Below, in pieces: positions 23,792 to 32,169 of a DNA stretch of 64,000 nucleotides; position 1 is the first letter of the stretch, and each line of letters begins with the position of its first letter. The DNA lies in assembly GCF_009189165.1 (NCBI RefSeq), contig NZ_CP045118.1:3348001-3412000 (forward strand), given 5' to 3'. The translations under genes and the position numbers were made by a program. The stretch is from Pseudomonas sp. SCB32. GTDB taxonomy: Bacteria; Pseudomonadota; Gammaproteobacteria; Pseudomonadales; Pseudomonadaceae. Below the pieces are notes generated by a model that was not told the origin of the DNA, searched no databases, and saw only the letters and a program-made list of their open reading frames with translations.

Positions 23792-25285
23792 ATGAAAACG
23801 CCCGGCGGCATGCTGCTCACCGGCATCGAGCTGGATCGCTCGAGCCCGATTCCCCTCTATCGCCAGCTGTACCTGCAGGTGCGCAAGCAGATCCTCTCCG
23901 GCCGGCTGCCCGGCGGCACGCGGCTGCCGTCGACGCGGACCCTGTGCAAGGAGCTGGGGCTGTCGCGCATCACGCTGCTCAATGCCTTCGACCAGCTGAC
24001 CGCCGAGGGCTTCCTGGCCTCGCGCACGGGCGCCGGGACCTATGTCGGCAGCGAATGGGAAGGACGCAGCGCCGCCGATGCGCCGCGCAAGCCGCCGCGC
24101 CTGTCGAACCTGAGCCAGGCGGTGCATTCGCTGCGCAGCGAGCATTTCAGCGGGGTGTCGTACAGCACCTGGGCGCCGGATTGCCCGACCTCCTTCCTGC
24201 CCAGCCACCCGGCCTATGACGCCTTCCCGATGCTGGTGTGGAAGCGCCTGATGAACCGCCATCTGCGCAAGGGCAGCAAGGATTCGCTCGGCTACGGCGA
24301 GCTGAAGGGCCTGCAACGCTTGCGCGAGGCCATCGTCGAGTATGTATTCGACGCGCGCGGCATCGAATGCAGCATCGATCAGGTGGTGATCACCTCCGGC
24401 GCGCAGCAGGCGTTCAACCTGCTCGGCATGCTGCTGCTCAACCCCGGCGACAGCGTGTGGATGGAAGACCCCGGCCATATTGCCGCGCGCATCGCCTTCC
24501 AGGCGCAAGGGTGCGATATGGTGCCGCTGCGTATCGACGACGAGGGACTGGACGTGCAGCAGGGCCTGCGCGAGCGGCCGGATGCGCGCCTGGCGTTCAC
24601 CACGCCGTCGCGGCAGCACCCGCTGGGCACCACCATGAGTTATGCGCGCCGGCAGGAACTGATCGACTGGGCCAGGCGCAGCCAGGGCTGGATAGTCGAG
24701 GACGATTGCGACAGCGAGTTCCGCTACGTGGGCCGCACGCTGCCGGCGCTGTTCGCGCTGGATGCCTGGGAGCGGGTGATCTATGTCGGCACCTTCAGCA
24801 AGGTGCTCTATCCGTCGTTGCGCCTGGGCTACGTGATCCTGCCGGAGGCGCTGGTGGAGCCGTTCTGCGCCATCCGCGCGGTGATGGACCGCAGCCCGTC
24901 GACGCTGCACCAGGCGACCACGGCGGACTTCATGCGGGACGGCCACTTCCTCGGCCATATCCGCCGCATGCGCAGCCTCTACCAGGCGCGCCAGGCCAGC
25001 GTGCTGGAGGCGATGCAGCGCGAGCTCAGCGGTTTCATCACGCCGACGCCCGCCGAAGCCGGGCTGCACCTGATCGGCTGGCTGCCCGAGGGCAGCGACG
25101 ACACCACCGTCGCCCGAGGCCTGGCCGAGCATGAGGTGTACACCTACGCACTGCGCGACTACTGCATCCGTAATTACCTGCCGCCGGGGCTGCTGCTGGG
25201 CTTTGCCGCGGTGCCCGAGGAGCAGGCCGGACGGCGCGTGCAGGAATTCGCCCAGGCTCTGAAGGCGATGGGCTGGACGCTCTGA
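23792..25285 (+). CDS. MocR-family (GntR-aminotransferase) transcriptional regulator
   Basis: A 497-residue fusion of a GntR winged helix (PIPLYRQLYLQVRKQILSG, LPSTRTLCKELGLSRITL) with a fold-type-I aminotransferase-like domain. The PLP-binding lysine is Lys337 in GTFSKVLYPSLRLGY, and the pocket residues VEDDCDSEFRY match the family. MocR proteins bind PLP and sometimes an amino compound and usually control a neighbouring gene. The likely targets are the TIM-barrel and MFS genes downstream, which have an operator-like dyad before them. The start at 23792 has only a weak ribosome site; Met7 is an alternative. Confidence 0.9.
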   Translation: MKTPGGMLLTGIELDRSSPIPLYRQLYLQVRKQILSGRLPGGTRLPSTRTLCKELGLSRITLLNAFDQLTAEGFLASRTGAGTYVGSEWEGRSAADAPRKPPRLSNLSQAVHSLRSEHFSGVSYSTWAPDCPTSFLPSHPAYDAFPMLVWKRLMNRHLRKGSKDSLGYGELKGLQRLREAIVEYVFDARGIECSIDQVVITSGAQQAFNLLGMLLLNPGDSVWMEDPGHIAARIAFQAQGCDMVPLRIDDEGLDVQQGLRERPDARLAFTTPSRQHPLGTTMSYARRQELIDWARRSQGWIVEDDCDSEFRYVGRTLPALFALDAWERVIYVGTFSKVLYPSLRLGYVILPEALVEPFCAIRAVMDRSPSTLHQATTADFMRDGHFLGHIRRMRSLYQARQASVLEAMQRELSGFITPTPAEAGLHLIGWLPEGSDDTTVARGLAEHEVYTYALRDYCIRNYLPPGLLLGFAAVPEEQAGRRVQEFAQALKAMGWTL

Positions 25286-25331
25286 GGCCGGCACAGAGCC
25301 GCCGACAAAGTGGTTATACGATCAAAACAAT

Positions 25332-25355
25332 AATGGCTATAGCGATAGCACCATT
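25332..25355. promoter_or_regulatory. Operator-like dyad upstream of the TIM-barrel / MFS operon
   Basis: AATGGCTATAGCGATAGCACCATT has outer arms AATGG/CCATT and a nearly palindromic centre. It lies 57 bp before the next gene and just after the MocR gene, so it is a candidate MocR binding site. Confidence 0.4.
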
Positions 25356-25411
25356 CCGGAGCGATAAAAGCACCGCCGGCCACCCCGGCGTCGCTATCAG
25401 GAATGACAATA

Positions 25412-26476
25412 ATGAATGCTATCCAAGCCCGATTCGCCGACTTGCTGGCGCGTAACGCCGCGCCCGCAGATACGCCCCCTCCTCTGCTGACCCCCGATCT
25501 CGCCCGCCGCCTGCTCGACCGTCTCGACAGCCTGCGCCTGTTCGCTCACGGCTACCCGCTGCTGACCAACCTGACCCAGGGCCGGGTCACGCCCGGCGAC
25601 ATGCTCGACTTCGCCTACCGCCACGAGCTGGATGGCCTCTCCCTGCACCTGCTGGACGGCGAGCACAACAGCCTGTCGCAGATGACTCCCGAGCAACTGG
25701 CCGCCTTCGGTGAGAAGGCCCGCGCCCTGGGCCTGGCCCTGCACGTGGAGATCAGCAGCACCCGCCCCGAGGACGTCGACCAGGCGGTGGCCGTGGCCCT
25801 GGCCATCGGCAGTCGCAATATCCGCGTCTACTCGCGCTACGAGGGTCACCTGTCGCGGGTGATGGACCTGATCGAGCTGGACCTGCGGCGCCTGGCGCAA
25901 CTGGCCGACCAGCACGACCTGAACTTCGACTTCGAGCAGCACGAGGAGCTCAAGAGCGACGAGATCGCCGCGCTGCTGCGCAAGGTCGGGCATCCGCGCC
26001 TGAACGCGCTGTTCGACTTCGGCAACATGATCAACGCCTGCGAGCGGCCGCTGCCGGCGCTGGCCCACCTCGCCCCCTTCATCCGCCAGGTGCATCTGAA
26101 GGGCGTGCGCGTGGTACCCGAGGCGAATGGCTTCGGCCATTACGGCGTGCTGCAGGGCAGCGCCGAAGATCAGTTGCCCGGCGCGCGGATGCTGCTGGAG
26201 CTGCTGCTCCTCGGCGATGCTGCCCCCCAGGTGGTGGCGTTCATCCTCGAGCAGGAGAACCACTACGTCGCCCCGGCCTTCCGCCAGAGCGACGAGGCCG
26301 CCGACCCCTTCATTCCCTACCGCGAGATGAGCGAAACGCCGCTGCCGCCGGGCTACAGCCTGGAACGCATGCTGGCCGACGAGCACCGCTGGGCGAACAA
26401 CCAGGTGCGCCATATGCGTGGGCTGCTGAGCGAGTTCCGCCTGCTGGCCGAACTGACCCTGGCCGACGCCGCCTGA
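25412..26476 (+). CDS. Sugar phosphate isomerase/epimerase-like TIM-barrel protein
   Basis: A 354-residue protein of the AP-endonuclease-2/xylose-isomerase-like barrel superfamily. Core strands are visible: LDFAYRHELDGLSLHLLDGE, LGLALHVEISST, SRNIRVYSRYEGHLS, LNFDFEQHEELKSDE, NALFDFGNM and IRQVHLKGVRVVP, which carry the Glu, His and Asp metal ligands usual in this fold. The substrate cannot be assigned. The ATG at 25412 has AGGA nine bases upstream; an ATG at 25403 is too close to it. It forms an operon with the MFS transporter 54 bp downstream and follows a MocR gene, suggesting uptake and catabolism of one sugar-acid-like or amino-sugar-like compound. Confidence 0.75.
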   Translation: MNAIQARFADLLARNAAPADTPPPLLTPDLARRLLDRLDSLRLFAHGYPLLTNLTQGRVTPGDMLDFAYRHELDGLSLHLLDGEHNSLSQMTPEQLAAFGEKARALGLALHVEISSTRPEDVDQAVAVALAIGSRNIRVYSRYEGHLSRVMDLIELDLRRLAQLADQHDLNFDFEQHEELKSDEIAALLRKVGHPRLNALFDFGNMINACERPLPALAHLAPFIRQVHLKGVRVVPEANGFGHYGVLQGSAEDQLPGARMLLELLLLGDAAPQVVAFILEQENHYVAPAFRQSDEAADPFIPYREMSETPLPPGYSLERMLADEHRWANNQVRHMRGLLSEFRLLAELTLADAA

Positions 26477-26523
26477 TTCCGACGGCCGCTCAGGCGGCCA
26501 ACCCTTATCCGTAAACGGTGGAG

Positions 26524-26531
26524 AACAACAA
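26524..26531 (+). promoter_or_regulatory. Possible Hfq/Crc site at the MFS start codon
   Basis: AACAACAA runs into the ATG at 26531, right after GGAG. It matches the AAnAAnAA motif of Hfq/Crc targets exactly. Confidence 0.5.
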
Positions 26532-27802
26532 TGACAGCACAGGCTAAAGCCAAGTGGCTCCGTTTCCTCGTCCTGGTCCTGGGCGGCGGCACCATCTACA
26601 AGCTCGCCAACCTCAAGGACGCCTTCTACATCCCCATGCAGGAACACATGGGGCTGACGCACACGCAGATCGGCACCCTGCTGAGCGTCAACGCCATCGT
26701 CGCCACCGCGCTGTTCGTGGTCGGCGGCTTCCTCGCCGACCGCTTCGAAACGCGCCGCCTGATCCCCGTCGGCCTGATCAGTATCGGTGGGCTGGGTCTG
26801 TACCTGGCGACCTTCCCTGGCTACAACCAGCTGCTGATCATCTTCAGCCTGCTGGCGATCTGCGCCGACTGCATCTTCTGGCCGTCGCTGCTCAAGGCAA
26901 TCCGCAACCTCGGCAATGACGACGAGCAGAGCCGCATGTTCGGCTTCCTCGAAGGCGGACGCGGGGTGGTCGACACACTGGTGGCCTTCTCCGCCCTGGG
27001 CGTGTTCGTTGCCCTGGGCTCTGGTGCGGCCGGGCTGAAGGCAGCGATCCTGTTCTACTCGGGGATCGACATCGTGGTCGGCGCGCTCACCCTGTTCCTG
27101 CTGCGCGAAGCCCCCAAGGCCAACGGCGCCGCCGCTGCCAAGGCCGAACCCCAGGGCCTCTCCGGCCTGCTGGAAGCGGTGCGCACGCCGGGGATCTGGC
27201 TGGTCAGCCTGAACGTGTTCATGGTCTATATCGTCTACTGCGGCCTGACCTACTTCATCCCCTACCTGAAGGACATGTACCAGCTGCCGGTGGCCCTGGT
27301 CGGTGCCTACGGCATCATCAACCAGTATTTCCTCAAGGTGCTGGGCGGCCCGCTGGGTGGCTACGTCGCCGACAAGCGCCTGAAGAGCCCGAGCCGTTAC
27401 CTGAAGTGGGCGTTCGTCGCGCTGCTGCCGCTGATGCTGGTGATCCTCAGCATCCCCCACGGCGAGAGCTACATCTACGCTGGCATGGCCGCCACCCTGT
27501 CCTTCGCCCTTGTGGTGTTCACGATGCGCGGGGTGTTCTGGGCGCCGATGAGCGAAGTGGGCATCCCCTCGCGCATCACCGGCTCGGCCTTCGGTATCGG
27601 CTGCCTGATCGGCTACGCGCCAGGCATGTTCGCCTACATCATCTACGGCTCGCTGCTCGACCATTATCCGGGTGAACAGGGCTACACCTACGTGTTCAGC
27701 CTGATGAGCATCCTGGCGGTGGTGGGCGTGGTGGTTTCCGGCCTGCTGCAGCGGATGGTGAACAAGCGTGCGGCCGCTCCGGTGGCGGAGGCGCTGGCTT
27801 AA
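26531..27802 (+). CDS. MFS transporter
   Basis: A 423-residue major-facilitator protein with about 12 hydrophobic segments. The loop 2-3 motif is recognisable in GGFLADRFETRRLIPVGL, and the repeat in the second half is GGPLGGYVADKRL. Part of the protein (GLTHTQIGTLLSVNAIV) resembles the NarK/UhpT-like branch of carboxylate and sugar-phosphate transporters, but the substrate is open. It is the second gene of the TIM-barrel operon, so it probably imports the substrate of that enzyme. Its start overlaps a possible Hfq/Crc motif and a terminator follows. Confidence 0.85.
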   Translation: MTAQAKAKWLRFLVLVLGGGTIYKLANLKDAFYIPMQEHMGLTHTQIGTLLSVNAIVATALFVVGGFLADRFETRRLIPVGLISIGGLGLYLATFPGYNQLLIIFSLLAICADCIFWPSLLKAIRNLGNDDEQSRMFGFLEGGRGVVDTLVAFSALGVFVALGSGAAGLKAAILFYSGIDIVVGALTLFLLREAPKANGAAAAKAEPQGLSGLLEAVRTPGIWLVSLNVFMVYIVYCGLTYFIPYLKDMYQLPVALVGAYGIINQYFLKVLGGPLGGYVADKRLKSPSRYLKWAFVALLPLMLVILSIPHGESYIYAGMAATLSFALVVFTMRGVFWAPMSEVGIPSRITGSAFGIGCLIGYAPGMFAYIIYGSLLDHYPGEQGYTYVFSLMSILAVVGVVVSGLLQRMVNKRAAAPVAEALA

Positions 27803-27820
27803 TCTCGAAGTAGCGGACTG

Positions 27821-27850
27821 CCAGCCACCTCCGGGTGGCTGGTGGTTTTT
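27821..27850 (+). terminator. Terminator after the MFS gene
   Basis: CCAGCCACC (27821-27829) pairs perfectly with GGTGGCTGG (27834-27842), followed by TGGTTTTT. Confidence 0.85.
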
Positions 27851-28026
27851 CCGCCGGCAACAAAAATCGTCCCAACGGCCGGGCTGCATACGACCTTCCT
27901 CCACATCCCCTCACCCGCTGTTTCATGGCACTCTGCACGGCACCGAAGAACAATAATCGGGGCCGCCACCAGCACAACTCAGCCGGCCCCGGCGCACGCG
28001 ACGCGACTCCGCGAGCCAGGACGCCC

Positions 28027-28872
28027 ATGCCTCAACCCCGCTATCTGCTGCTGACGTTGCTCGCCATGCTGGCCTTCGCCGGCAATTCCCTGCTGTGCCG
28101 CCTCGCCTTGCGCGAGACAAGTATCGACGCCGCCAGTTTCACCGGGCTGCGCCTGGTTTCCGGGGCGATCACCCTCGCCATTCTGCTGCGCCTGCGCGAC
28201 GGCGGCTGGCGCCCGGGTGGCGACTGGCGCAGTGCCTGTGCGCTGTTCGTCTATGCCGCGGCCTTTTCCCTGGCCTATGTGCAGATGAGTGCGGCCAGCG
28301 GAGCGCTGCTGTTGTTCGGCGCGGTGCAGGTGGGAATGCTGGTGGCGGGCTACCTGAACGGCGAGCGGCTGCACGGCTGGCAGTTGCCGGGGCTGGCCCT
28401 GGCGCTGGGCGGCATCGTCGTGCTGCTGTTGCCAGGAGCCAGTGCGCCGCCGGTGGGCAGTGCGGCGCTGATGATCCTCGCCGGCCTCGCCTGGGCGCTC
28501 TACAGCCTGCGCGGTCGACGGGGCGGCGATCCGCTGGCGGCCACCACCGGCAACTTCCTGCGCAGCGTGCCACTGGCCGTCGCGATGAGCCTGGCGCTGT
28601 CGATGAAACTCGACCTCGACCTGCACGGGTCGATCTACGCGGTGCTCTCCGGCGCACTGGCATCGGGCGTCGGCTATGCCATCTGGTACAGCGCATTGAC
28701 GGGCCTGGGCGCGCTCCAGGCCGCGTCGGTACAACTCAGCGTGCCGGCGTTCACGGCGCTCGGCGGCGCGCTGCTGCTGGGCGAACACCTGACCCTGCGC
28801 CTGGGTCTGTCGACCCTGGCGGTGCTGGGCGGCATTGCGCTCATCCTTGCCGGCAAGCGCAAGGCTGCCTGA
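28027..28872 (+). CDS. EamA/DMT-family transporter
   Basis: A 281-residue inner-membrane protein with about ten helices in two EamA halves: LLTLLAMLAFAGNSLLCRLA at the N-terminus and LQAASVQLSVPAFTALGGAL with LGEHLTLRLGLSTLAVLGG at the C-terminus. These proteins export or import small metabolites; the substrate is unknown. The ATG at 28027 has AGGA just upstream, while the frame open to 27835 is not family-like. It is convergent with the DUF2790 gene 11 bp away. Confidence 0.87.
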   Translation: MPQPRYLLLTLLAMLAFAGNSLLCRLALRETSIDAASFTGLRLVSGAITLAILLRLRDGGWRPGGDWRSACALFVYAAAFSLAYVQMSAASGALLLFGAVQVGMLVAGYLNGERLHGWQLPGLALALGGIVVLLLPGASAPPVGSAALMILAGLAWALYSLRGRRGGDPLAATTGNFLRSVPLAVAMSLALSMKLDLDLHGSIYAVLSGALASGVGYAIWYSALTGLGALQAASVQLSVPAFTALGGALLLGEHLTLRLGLSTLAVLGGIALILAGKRKAA

Positions 28873-28883
28873 ACGGCAACGAC

Positions 28884-29126
28884 TCAGTTCTCGTTGGCGC
28901 AGAACAGCCCCCACACCGGGTAGCGCAGGCGATGCAGCTGCCCGGCGCTGTCTTCGTAGACCATTTCCACTTCACGAATGCCGCAGAAGCTCAGGTCCGC
29001 CGGCTGCACCACGCGCTTGATGTCGAGTGTCTGGCCGAAGTGGTAGTCCTGCGCGGGCGGGACATCCTGTGCGGCAAGCGCCGCGCAGGTGAAGGTGAAG
29101 CAACCCAGTGCGATCAGTGTTCTCAT
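28884..29126 (-). CDS. DUF2790 family small secreted protein
   Basis: 80 residues with a signal peptide (MRTLIALGCFTFTCAALAAQ). The mature part has the pseudomonad DUF2790 pattern: YHFGQTLDIKRVVQPAD, a Cys in SFCGI, then MVYEDSAGQLHRLRYPVWG and a second Cys near the end. Probably periplasmic; function unknown. It overlaps the cytochrome b561 gene by four bases and ends the peroxidase operon controlled by the ECF-type promoter at 30788. Confidence 0.85.
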   Translation of the reverse strand: MRTLIALGCFTFTCAALAAQDVPPAQDYHFGQTLDIKRVVQPADLSFCGIREVEMVYEDSAGQLHRLRYPVWGLFCANEN

Positions 29127-29683
29127 GGCCGTTCTCCGGTCGGGTCGGGAGGCATGGGCGCGCCGGTCATGCTGGGCAGGACTGCATCGCGGCGGATGAG
29201 TCCGTGGAACAGCGCGGCGGCGAGGTGCAGGAGGATGGTGAGCAGCAGGGCGTAGGCGATCACGCTGTGGGCGCCGCGCAGAATCGTGTGCAATTGCACC
29301 GAAGGCGAGACCAGCGCGGGCAGTTCGAAGCCGCCCCAGAGCACCACCGGGTAGCCGCCGGCGGACTGCATGGTCCAGCCGACCAGGGGCTGGACCAGCA
29401 ACAGGCCGTAGAGCAGCAAGTGCGAAAGGTGCGCGGCGCTGCGTTGCCAGCCGGGCATGTCGCCGGGCAGCGGCGGGACGCTATGGGTAAGGCGCACGAC
29501 GATGCGCAGCAGCACGAGCACCAGCAGCGCGGCACCGAGCGGTTTGTGGATGGCCACCAGCGCGGCGTGACGCGGGGAGACGCTGGCGACCATGCCCAGG
29601 CCGATCAGCAGCATGGCCAGCACCAGGGGCGCCATCAGCCAGTGGAGCACGCGCAGGGAGAGCGGGAAGTAGGTTGGCTTCAT
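29123..29683 (-). CDS. Cytochrome b561
   Basis: A 186-residue four-helix membrane protein. Heme-ligand histidines are likely in LRVLHWLMAP, VAIHKPLG, HLSHLLLYG and HSVIAYALLL; the pattern and length match bacterial cytochrome b561. It should carry electrons from the quinone pool to the periplasmic face. Its end overlaps the DUF2790 gene by four bases and its start touches the end of the SrpA-type gene. The arrangement suggests that it reduces the neighbouring heme peroxidase. Confidence 0.9.
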   Translation of the reverse strand: MKPTYFPLSLRVLHWLMAPLVLAMLLIGLGMVASVSPRHAALVAIHKPLGAALLVLVLLRIVVRLTHSVPPLPGDMPGWQRSAAHLSHLLLYGLLLVQPLVGWTMQSAGGYPVVLWGGFELPALVSPSVQLHTILRGAHSVIAYALLLTILLHLAAALFHGLIRRDAVLPSMTGAPMPPDPTGERP

Positions 29684-30720
29684 CAGTTGTTCTCCTGGGC
29701 CTGCTCACGGGTGCGGCGATTGAAGGATTCCGAGTAGGCGGCCGAGCGGGCGCTGAGCAGCGGGTCGTCGGAGGCGCGAATGCCGTCGGGGAGGATCAGC
29801 GGGTCGTAGTTGATGTCGCGGCAGTCGCCGCCGATTTCCGGTTGCAGGCGTTCGATCACCAGCTCACCGGCGTCCACCTGCCGGCGCTCCTTCGGCCAGG
29901 CCTGGGTAGCATCGGCGGTGCTGTCGCCGGGTTCACCGAGGGTGAGTTGCAAGCGCCAGCGCAGCGGACCGGCAGCGAGGCGCTGGGTCAGCTCCGCGTT
30001 GAGGAAGTTGGCCTCGCCGCGCTTGTCCGCCGCCAGCGGTTCGTAGGGCGCGACGGGCTGCACGGACCAGCGCACCGGGTGCTCGCGACCGTCCCGGTCC
30101 ACCAGGTAGAAGGCATTGAGGCCGTAGTAGGCGCTATTGGCGTAGCTGGAGGACGGTGTGGAGGATTTCGCCCAGTCACGGAAGGCCTGGGTTTCCGGAT
30201 GGGCCTTGAAGAAGGCGCCGGCCTTTTCCGGGTCAGGCTTGCCGGTGCCGGGTTGCGGGGCCGTTGCCTTCTGCAGGTCGTAGAAGCTGGCGACATCGCG
30301 TACCACGAAGACCGGCATGGCATTCATGCCGGTGCGCCATTCCTGGCCGTCCTTCGGCAGGAAGCGCAGCGCGAGACTGCGGATCGGCGCGGCGCCGTCA
30401 CTGGCCGCCGGGTTGCCACCGGGAATAGCCAGGCGCCCCACCACGGGCACGTTGCCCGGCGCGAAGACGCTGGCTCGCGACAGTGCGGCGGCACCGCCGT
30501 TGCTCTCGAAATGACCGATCACGCACAGGCCCTTGGCGTGGTTGCGCCGGTAGCCGGGGTGGACGCCGCCGTTGGCTTCCAGGGTGTCGATCACCTTGGC
30601 CGGGGTGAGTCGCTGGGGGTCGAGCCAACCGGCCGTGTAGGCGAAGACGGCGGCCACGCCGAGCACCACGGCGCCGATGGCGGCCAGGCGCAGGGCTGCG
30701 TTGGGCGGAGTTTCTGTCAT
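29683..30720 (-). CDS. srpA: Catalase-family heme peroxidase (SrpA-like)
   Basis: A 345-residue catalase-fold protein, shorter than true catalases. One N-terminal membrane anchor (LAAIGAVVLGVAAVFAYTAG) suggests export to the periplasmic side. Heme-site features are GVHPGYRRNHAKGLCVIGHF, with a His-containing segment in place of the usual catalase RxxHAKG motif, and IRSLALRFLPKDGQEWR. It probably uses peroxide with electrons from the cytochrome b561 encoded next to it. It is the first gene of the operon, with AGGAG before the start, and is transcribed from an ECF-type promoter that mirrors the one before the sigma gene. Confidence 0.9.
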   Translation of the reverse strand: MTETPPNAALRLAAIGAVVLGVAAVFAYTAGWLDPQRLTPAKVIDTLEANGGVHPGYRRNHAKGLCVIGHFESNGGAAALSRASVFAPGNVPVVGRLAIPGGNPAASDGAAPIRSLALRFLPKDGQEWRTGMNAMPVFVVRDVASFYDLQKATAPQPGTGKPDPEKAGAFFKAHPETQAFRDWAKSSTPSSSYANSAYYGLNAFYLVDRDGREHPVRWSVQPVAPYEPLAADKRGEANFLNAELTQRLAAGPLRWRLQLTLGEPGDSTADATQAWPKERRQVDAGELVIERLQPEIGGDCRDINYDPLILPDGIRASDDPLLSARSAAYSESFNRRTREQAQENN

Positions 30721-30762
30721 TTCCAGCTCCTCAGGCTTAGGCTGAATGCGTTGAGCCGGTAC

Positions 30763-30788
30763 GACGCACCGCAGAACGGGTTATTCCC
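30763..30788 (-). promoter_or_regulatory. ECF-type promoter for the peroxidase operon
   Basis: On the minus strand GGGAATAA (30788-30781), 14 bases, then CGTC (30766-30763). Spacing and sequence equal those of the plus-strand promoter at 30821. The start codon is 43 bp further. Confidence 0.65.
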
Positions 30789-30820
30789 GAGGCCCGCGCA
30801 AAATATTTTTTCGCCCGGGC

Positions 30821-30846
30821 GGGAATAGATCGCCAGGGCGTTCGTC
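30821..30846 (+). promoter_or_regulatory. ECF-type promoter for the sigma / anti-sigma operon
   Basis: GGGAATAG (30821-30828), 14 bases, CGTC (30843-30846), then the ATG at 30881. This is the usual GGAAT / CGTC form of ECF promoters and suggests that the sigma factor activates its own gene. Confidence 0.65.
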
Positions 30847-30880
30847 CTTACCGCTCGAATCCACCCATGCCGACGTTGCG

Positions 30881-31390
30881 ATGCACTCACTGGACGATCA
30901 CTCACTTCGCGAACTGCTGCCCCGACTGCGGCGCTTCGCGCTCTCGCTGACCCGCAGCGCGAGCAGCGCCGACGACCTGGTCCAGGCCACCCTGGAAAAG
31001 GCGCTGTCGGCCTGGACCGGCCGGCGCGCGGACGGCGACCTGCGCGCCTGGCTGTTCTCGATCCTCTACCGCCACTTCATCGACGGGCAGCGCCGCGCAA
31101 GGCGCTACGCGCGCCTGCTCAGCCTGTTCGGCGCGGACAGCGCGGTAAGCGCCTCGCCTGAGGACATCGTCAGCGCCCGCTCGACCCTGGAAGCCTTCGA
31201 GCGCCTGCCCGCCGAGCAGCGGGCGCTATTGGCGTTGGTCAGCGTCGAGGGCTTGAGCTACCGCGAGGTGGCACAGGCCCTGGATATTCCCCTGGGCACC
31301 GTCATGTCCCGCCTGTCGCGCGCGCGCCAGGCATTGCGCGCACTGAGCGAAGGACAGGCGGCGACTCCCACATTGCGGGTACTGAAATGA
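30881..31390 (+). CDS. ECF sigma factor
   Basis: 169 residues. Region 2 is clear (LRRFALSLTRSASSADDLVQ, ALSAWTGRRADGDLRAWLFS, ILYRHFIDGQRRARR) and region 4 ends the protein (LPAEQRALLALVSVEGLSYR, EVAQALDIPLGTVMSRLSRA). It is an extracytoplasmic-function sigma factor that should direct RNA polymerase to the two GGGAATA-CGTC promoters beside it. The next gene, overlapping by four bases, is its anti-sigma factor. The target operon (peroxidase, cytochrome b561, DUF2790) points to an oxidative envelope stress response. The group resembles P. aeruginosa SbrI by arrangement, but I have not aligned it. Confidence 0.92.
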   Translation: MHSLDDHSLRELLPRLRRFALSLTRSASSADDLVQATLEKALSAWTGRRADGDLRAWLFSILYRHFIDGQRRARRYARLLSLFGADSAVSASPEDIVSARSTLEAFERLPAEQRALLALVSVEGLSYREVAQALDIPLGTVMSRLSRARQALRALSEGQAATPTLRVLK

Positions 31391-32133
31391 ACGAATGCAT
31401 TCCCGACGAGCATGATCTGCACGCCTACCTCGATGACCAGCTCGACCCGGCGCGCCGCCAATGGGTGGAAGCCTGGCTCGCGAGCCATGCGGAGGACGCC
31501 CGGCGCGTGGAAGGTTGGCGGCAGGATGCCCAGCAGCTGCGTGCGGCCTATGCCGGCCAGGGGCGTGGAAGGCTGCCCGAGCAGCTCGATCCGACGCGGA
31601 TTCGCCGAAACCTGCTGCAGCGGCGGCGCTCGCGGCTGGCAACCGCGGCGGCCGTGCTGATCGCGCTGGGCGTTGGCGGGATGGGCGGCTGGCAAATGCG
31701 CAGCGACAGCCTGGCGCGCAGCTCGGTGCCGATGCAGGACGCGGTGCAGGCTTACCGGCTGTTCGCCGATGTCGGTCAGAACGGCCTCGACCTGCACGAC
31801 GGCGGCGACCTGCGCAATTGGCTGGCCCATTACCTGAAGGACGCCCCGCCGCCGCCGGCACTGGATCGGGTCGGACTGAAGACCGTCGGCGCGCGCCTGC
31901 TCGCCACCGAACAGGGCGCGGCGGCGCTGGTGATCTACGAGGACGGCCAGGGCCGCCGCCTGACCTTCTTCATCCGTCCACCGGGCCCGCGCCACGAAAT
32001 GCTGCCGCAGGGGCAGCGCACCGACGGCGAGCTGCTGACGCGCTACTGGAGCCAGGGCGGGTACAACTATGCGGTGGTGAGCCGCAGTGATGATCCGCGC
32101 GCGGGGGTTGTGGGGGAGATGGTGGGGTTTTAG
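31387..32133 (+). CDS. Membrane anti-sigma factor
   Basis: A 248-residue protein. The cytoplasmic N-terminus has DEHDLHAYLDDQLDPARRQW, the short helical bundle of anti-sigma proteins of this type, without a zinc HxxxCxxC. One membrane helix follows (LATAAAVLIALGVGGMGGWQ), then a periplasmic domain of about 150 residues with LTFFIRPPG and a C-terminal SQGGYNYAVVSRS. It should hold the sigma factor until an envelope signal arrives. It overlaps the sigma gene by four bases. Confidence 0.88.
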   Translation: MNECIPDEHDLHAYLDDQLDPARRQWVEAWLASHAEDARRVEGWRQDAQQLRAAYAGQGRGRLPEQLDPTRIRRNLLQRRRSRLATAAAVLIALGVGGMGGWQMRSDSLARSSVPMQDAVQAYRLFADVGQNGLDLHDGGDLRNWLAHYLKDAPPPPALDRVGLKTVGARLLATEQGAAALVIYEDGQGRRLTFFIRPPGPRHEMLPQGQRTDGELLTRYWSQGGYNYAVVSRSDDPRAGVVGEMVGF

Positions 32134-32169
32134 CGCGGCCTGACCGGACAGGGGCGGACGTTGTCCGCC

